Assembly: GCA_006384855.1 (NCBI GenBank)
Contig: VCJN01001302.1
Span: 1 to 64,000 of the forward strand
Origin: Tetraselmis striata
Taxonomy: Eukaryota; Chlorophyta; Chlorodendrophyceae; Chlorodendrales; Chlorodendraceae
Direction of reading: 5' to 3'
Length of the DNA stretch: 64,000 nt
The position numbers were made by a program, and so were the translations under genes. The notes beneath the pieces are model-generated. The model had not been told where the DNA came from and ran no database searches. It saw nothing but the letters and a program-made list of their open reading frames with translations. Below, piece after piece: positions 59,601 through 64,000 of the stretch; the first letter of the stretch is position 1, and each line of letters starts with the position of its first letter.

Positions 59601-62136
59601 GACGAAGGGTGCAAGTGTGGGTGTGGGTGTGTGTTGGGGTGGGGGCATACTCGGTGCTGAGGGGGGCATGCTGGGCTGGGGTTCCATGGATGTGAAATTG
59701 GCGGGAAATTGGCAGGTAGCCGATGAGGTGGCACGTCAATCTCTACCCTGTCCATGCGTCACTGAACTGTGACATCTGACATGTGGTTCCCCCACTGCTG
59801 CTGCTGCCGCGGTTGCAGGCTGGCGCGCCGCATGCCTCCCAAGCTTACGCGGCGGCGGCCGACATGGCCCGCCGCGGCAGCATCGGCAGGGCCAACGTGC
59901 ACGTGGGGCTGCTGGCGGGAGGCGGCAGCGGGCGCGCGGCGGCGCCCGGCGGGCAATGGCGCAGGCCGGTGCTGCTGGGCGCTGCTGGCGGCGCGGAGGG
60001 GGCGGCAGGCGTGAGCCTCCCGCCGCCCGTCGACGTGGCTCTCGCGCGGCCGGAGCTGCGGGAGGGGGAGGCGTGGGGGCCGGTGCCCGATGAGGCGCCC
60101 CGAGGCGGCGGCGGCGGTGATGGCGTTGCCAGCGGTAGTGTGCTGGGGCCCATGGAGCGCGCCATGCTGGAGCTGCAGGCGGGGCGGCTGCATGACGGCA
60201 GCGGCGAGCCGGTGGCGGCTCCTCGCTGGGGCGCACCGCGCCAGGAGGCACGCTCTCCGCCCGCAGGACAGCCTCCGGCGCAGACCCACAAGCGCGAAGA
60301 TGTGGACGGCAGTCGCAGGTGGGTGTGCGTGGCTCGAAGGGGCAGCCCTGATCGGCCGCGCGCAGTGATACGCCCTTCCAAATTCATGAAGCGTGCACAG
60401 GCCAGACTCGCCTGACTATTCGGGTGCGGCAATTGAATAGTGCGGCAATTACAATATAATATAAATGAAATGTATAAGACATGAGAGACATAAAATATAT
60501 AAAAGAATAAAATGTAGAGAAAATGGAATACAAATAGGAATGTCTCGATAGTTTGCCTTTTTCTGGTAAGAGAGCTGACAGATGCATCCTGGTTGGATTG
60601 CGAATCGATTTCGGTCCTTTTCGGATAGCACGAAGTATATTATTTGACTTGGCACTGCTCATTCATTCAGGAATATGCTACGGTCAATGTTTCAAGTTAG
60701 ACAGCGGTCACTGGCGACTACTACGCCTTGTTGTTAGCAGGTACGGCCGTACTGCCAGGAATCCTCATCCTATCTATTATTATTATCGTATCTTGCGATA
60801 TCTTGTGGCTTCGCGCTGGTCACATATATCTCGACGTAGCGCACATTGTCTGCGAGACGCCTGTGTATCTTCATCCACCTAGCACACAATAGAGTCAGGG
60901 CTGCTGATATGGATTACGCGGTGCATCCAGTTGAGCGCTGGCGGAACTTTCTGATCTATCCTTCCTACACCACCGCGGTAGAAGTGACCTCTATGCATTC
61001 GACCGATGAAGATGCGAACCAGGGAACGGCATCTGCGGGTTCGCGTGCCCACGTGTGTGTGTTTTAGGAGCCCGCCTCCCGGCGTACAGCGACTGCCGAC
61101 CTTGGCCATGAGAGCTTGGTGTACCCCAAAGTGAAACGATGATTACACCGAGGCGCTAGGGTCCAGCATCCCCCATGGCAGCCGTCTACGGGGGTCGGTC
61201 AAGTTAGATCATTCTAGAAGGCGGCGCGTGCGCTGATTCCATGGGTTTTCCGTGACGCCCGTGGTTGACCGACGCTGGTAACTGAGATACTCTCTGTGTG
61301 TGGGTGCGTGCAGGAGCACGGAGGCAGCGGCGGTGGGGGCAGGCGCCGGGACTGCCCTGGGCGTGGGGGCGGAGGGCACGGCAGCGGTGCAGCAGCTGGT
61401 GGCGGAGCTGCAAATGCTGAGGCGGGCGCTGGCTACGCGCGGCGGCGACCTGGCTACGCCCCCGCCGGTGCGTGCAATACACCCGAATCCCCCCCCCCCC
61501 CCCCCCCCCGCACCCTCCCCCACCCCCACCCGCACAAATCACCATCACCATCACCATCACCACCTCAAATGAGCCGCCCTGTGTCTGCATGCCTGTGTGG
61601 TAAATGAGCTGTGATTGCGCCTTTCTGATTAGCTGCTGACACGATGTCGGATGGTGTGCTGCGGCTGTCGGCAGGCGGGTGCGGAAGCAGAGGCCCGAGC
61701 TCCTGGCACAGCGCCCGCAGCGGGAAGAGGAAGGCCTGTGGCGGCAGCGATGGCAAGAGGGGCGACAGGAGGGGCGGCACCCGGCGGCCCGCACCGCCGT
61801 CACCGCGCCGCCGGGCTCAGCTCTCGCCTGCACAAGCGGAAGGACGCGCCCAGCCCTGCGCACGCCGACGCCTTGGCTGGGCCGCGCAGCGCGGAGAACG
61901 GCGGTGCGAGCAAGCGGCTGGCCATGACGAGCGTCGTGGGGCCACCGGAGGAGGAAGTCGCGCCGCCCTCAGAGGTCGACGTGCCTCGGGAGGCGGGGCG
62001 GGCAGCAGGCGGCGCGACGGAGCGGTCCGCTGCCGAGCGGGTATCCAGCCCTGTGGCGCCCGTCGCGGAGGGCGAGACGGCGCAGGAGATCCACTACCAC
62101 TACCACCTCGGCCTGCTGGTGGGGGCCGATACCTGA
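44668..62136 (+). CDS. giant beta-propeller/alpha-solenoid-like protein; possible CPLANE1/JBTS17-type ciliary protein
   Basis: Thirty-four exons join without a phase break, about 2,840 residues: 44668-44778, 45308-45512, 45692-45739, 46073-46578, 46761-46833, 46949-47197, 47327-47428, 47587-47733, 48095-48556, 48714-49225, 49402-49648, 50130-50446, 50789-51080, 51271-51458, 51683-51739, 51785-51874, 51991-52275, 52401-52435, 52739-52911, 53194-53393, 53548-53805, 54219-54649, 54756-54891, 54998-55162, 55289-55615, 55795-55918, 56676-56893, 57007-57102, 57232-57334, 57451-58457, 58936-59178, 59819-60318, 61314-61467 and 61675-62136. Residues 1-800 have beta-propeller-like strands (TVYLALGEGGEVVALLG, IIDVHPSGQFIAVGVS, PMLAVVDRLGNLALLDA). 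Residues 806-1,870 are helical (YALAALLQAGELAGAVWLAR, QWKKAAVLGVHVAEVLRQ), with poly-Q near 1,425. The rest is disordered, with repeated G-[IVL]-x-L-[LM] motifs and a coiled coil (VQQLVAELQMLRRALA). Architecture, size and a basic K/R-R-K...W start recall CPLANE1. This is inference only. The start codon is the least certain part. Confidence 0.6.
51582..51593 (-). repeat. 12-bp match to the TIR tip inside an intron of the giant gene
   Basis: TTGTGATGGCCT is the exact reverse complement of the first 12 bases of the TIR at 11,833. It lies in the intron between exons 14 and 15. It may be chance. Confidence 0.25.
56500..56612 (+). repeat. CATCA/CATCT microsatellite in an intron
   Basis: Imperfect repeats of ATCATC and CACATCATC run through the intron between exons 26 and 27 of the giant gene. 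Confidence 0.6.
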
Positions 62137-62589
62137 CGTACCCAATTGCTGCCCTCTGCGTTGCTGCGCGTGTTGCTTTGAGCCTTCTCCCTTCAGAGCG
62201 GCCGGCGTACCGCCCTGCGGCCGGGGTTGTCTGGTGTGTGGTCTGTCCCTCAGCGCAGCGGATGCTGTTTGGTCACAATGTCGTGTGCACTTTCCAATAT
62301 CGGATGAGGGGTTTGGTGAGTATTCGTCTATGACCTGACTGCCGATACGCCAGAGCAGGGCTTTTAATTATACAAACTGGGCGCGAGGGTATGCAATGTA
62401 TTCAGTACTTCAAATACGCAATGTATGCTCGAAGCACATTTCCGTGTTTCTGTTTGCCCAGTGACTACGAGGGGGGCGTGCAACGCTTTGATTTCGGAAA
62501 CACATCGATAGTCGTCAACCGCCAAATAGAGTCGTAGTCGACTTGCCGAGACAATCGACTCCAAAAATTTCAGCCAATCGAAGACTCGC
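62137..62589 (+). other. intergenic region
   Basis: This is the short spacer between the giant gene and the last gene. It presumably contains a 3' UTR and the next promoter. No TATA-like element was recognised. Confidence 0.3.
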
Positions 62590-63989
62590 ATGAGCGGTTC
62601 ACAGGCCGAGTGTGCTCCGACGCAGGGTGCAAAGAATTACATGCCAAACGAGAGGCATGTTTCGAGACTGACTGGGGTGAATTGGCTGGTTGTGCAGGAT
62701 GGGCCACCGCCCTACCAGGCCGGCGCAGCGGTCGACTCGTCAAGTTTGCCGCTGTCTCCCGGCACCAGACACCGCGCCTCCACGTGGCATCACCGCGTGG
62801 TCGTTCACCGGCGCGAAGACGCTGTCGCCGACGCGGCCGAGGACTGGCTGCCGCCGCCGCCCAGCATGGTCTTTGGCGACTTTCCGTTGCCGCGGGACGA
62901 CTACTTTCTCTATTCCGCCGGCAGCGGGGGCCGGCCGGCCCTCAGCGACTTGCCGCCGGCGCTGCGCCGCCGAGTTGAGGCGGGTATCACACCTCCCGGC
63001 GGCACTTCCCATGGTTCAGACGGCGCAGGCCTCGCCGGGGACAGCCGATACGACACCGGCGTGCCTACGCGCCGCATAGGAATCCTTCCGCACTCGGCCT
63101 CCCTGTCGACCGAGGTGGCGGACGCGGAGGCATCTCCTGCGACGAAGGCCGCCATGGAGCGGGTGTCGGCGCCTGTTGACAAGGCCGCTCAGCCAGGCTC
63201 CGACGCCTCGATAAGCAGCTCGGCTTCCTCACAGGCTTTATCTTCACCGCAGACCAAGGTCGCAGTGAACGGTAAGTCCGCCGCTGATATCCGATGCAAA
63301 AAGCACAGGGCCGGCCACAGTGTGTACATTTGTTTTGCCGGGTGAAACAAGTAAACACACCCACATGCCGCGAAAGCGCAAGCGCGTCGGATCGAGCACG
63401 GTTGACGGCGAACTGTACGCGTGCGTCATGCGCGCTCGCAGGGGAGCATGCAGCAGCGAGTCCGGTATCCACTGACGAGGTTGCGGAGACTGCAGCGGCG
63501 GAACCGCCAAGAAGCGAGGAAGGGGCGAGAGTTGTCGTCGCTGGCAGTAATACCGATGCCGTGGATGGTGAAGCCGACGGCGCAGCTGCACATGGCGTCG
63601 GCACGGTAGTCTCGGAGAAGGTCAGCGAAGCTACGGCATTGCCGACTTCGGCAGAGCCGTCGACGACACCGCTGACGCGTGTCGGCGGGGACGGCGACGG
63701 ACCAAAACTTGATGAGGTGTCGGTGGAGGTGCCGATTCCGGCAGCTGTTGTGCCAACGCAGGAGCCCGAGGAGTCTGCCGGGGTATCAAGCCACGTCGAG
63801 GATGACATCGTCGAGACGCCGTTGTCCACTGAGCGCATGCCAGATGTCCTGCGGCAGCAGCTGGAGGCGCACATCCGCCAGGTAAATATGCCGCGGCCTT
63901 ATGGCGCTGCAGTCTCTAGGAGAAATGGGGCTGCTGCGACGGATGATTGGTTTTCGTCCCATCCCAGAGTACGACTTAACTACTACTGA
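62590..63989 (+). CDS. unidentified acidic Ser/Pro/Ala-rich protein, probably continues beyond the window
   Basis: Exon 1, 62590-63271, ends in a G before GTAAGT. Exon 2 begins at 63442 after CGCTCGCAG, and the split codon GGG restores phase (VAVN-G-EHAAAS). Exon 1 encodes a conserved-looking core with WHHRVVVHRRED and PPPPSMVFGDFPLPRDDY followed by low-complexity Ser/Ala sequence. Exon 2 is strongly acidic and Val/Glu/Ser-rich. A good donor CAG|GTAAAT lies at 63,881/63,882 in phase 0 after LRQQLEAHIRQ, so the stop at 63,989 may lie in an intron and the gene may run off the window. An alternative start of the coding part is an acceptor at 62,698 (TTGTGCAG). I recognise no domain. Confidence 0.5.
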
Positions 63990-64000
63990 CGATATTTCTG

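Noticed and set aside
1..64000. tRNA, rRNA or snoRNA genes
   Set aside because: No cloverleaf with recognisable A and B boxes or rRNA core sequence was seen by eye; a covariance-model scan would be needed to exclude them.

Overview
The window looks like nuclear DNA of a GC-rich unicellular eukaryotic alga. A chlorophyte is my best guess. The reasons are many short GT-AG introns (plus one GC-AG intron), GC-rich Ala/Gly/Pro/Ser-heavy coding exons set in AT-richer repeat-rich intergenic DNA, and a full-length LINE. There are no operons, Shine-Dalgarno sites, rRNA, tRNA or CRISPR arrays that I can see. The lineage is inferred, not shown. No transcript data were available, so all exon models below come from reading splice sites and checking that reading phase is kept across every junction.

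Layout. 1-14,850 is repeat-rich and gene-poor. It holds a decayed minus-strand transposon-derived ORF with a Cys-rich tail, a possible short LTR-like element (226-bp direct repeats), a palindromic TGTGCACA-type array, two tandem dimers, and a 2.5-kb element bounded by 31-bp terminal inverted repeats that carries unidentified ORFs. 14,850-21,321 (+) is a 15-exon gene for a membrane-anchored BNR/Asp-box (sialidase-like) protein, and 39,019-33,239 (-) is a second 15-exon copy. The two copies are tail to tail. Between them lie a 16-exon gene (27,844-22,699, -) for a CAMK-like Ser/Thr kinase with a C-terminal cyclic-nucleotide-binding-like domain, and about 5 kb of tandem-duplicated AT-rich DNA (28-33 kb).

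39,386-44,087 (-) is a complete non-LTR retrotransposon with an intact 1,341-aa ORF (endonuclease plus reverse transcriptase), a 22-nt poly(A) tail and a 10-bp target-site duplication. It sits about 370 bp upstream of the second sialidase-like gene. 44,668-62,136 (+) is one very large gene that I could splice through 34 exons without a phase break, giving about 2,840 residues. It has a beta-propeller-like N-terminus, a helical middle and a long disordered C-terminus, and its architecture is weakly suggestive of the ciliary protein CPLANE1/JBTS17. 62,590 to the right edge (+) is an unidentified acidic gene that probably continues outside the window.

The genes do not form an evident pathway. 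The strongest signals for follow-up are the giant gene, the kinase with a C-terminal CNB-like domain, the inverted sialidase-like pair with a sharply bounded 1.96-kb near-identical tract, the TIR element with unknown ORFs, and C-runs just downstream of 5' splice sites on the sense strand.
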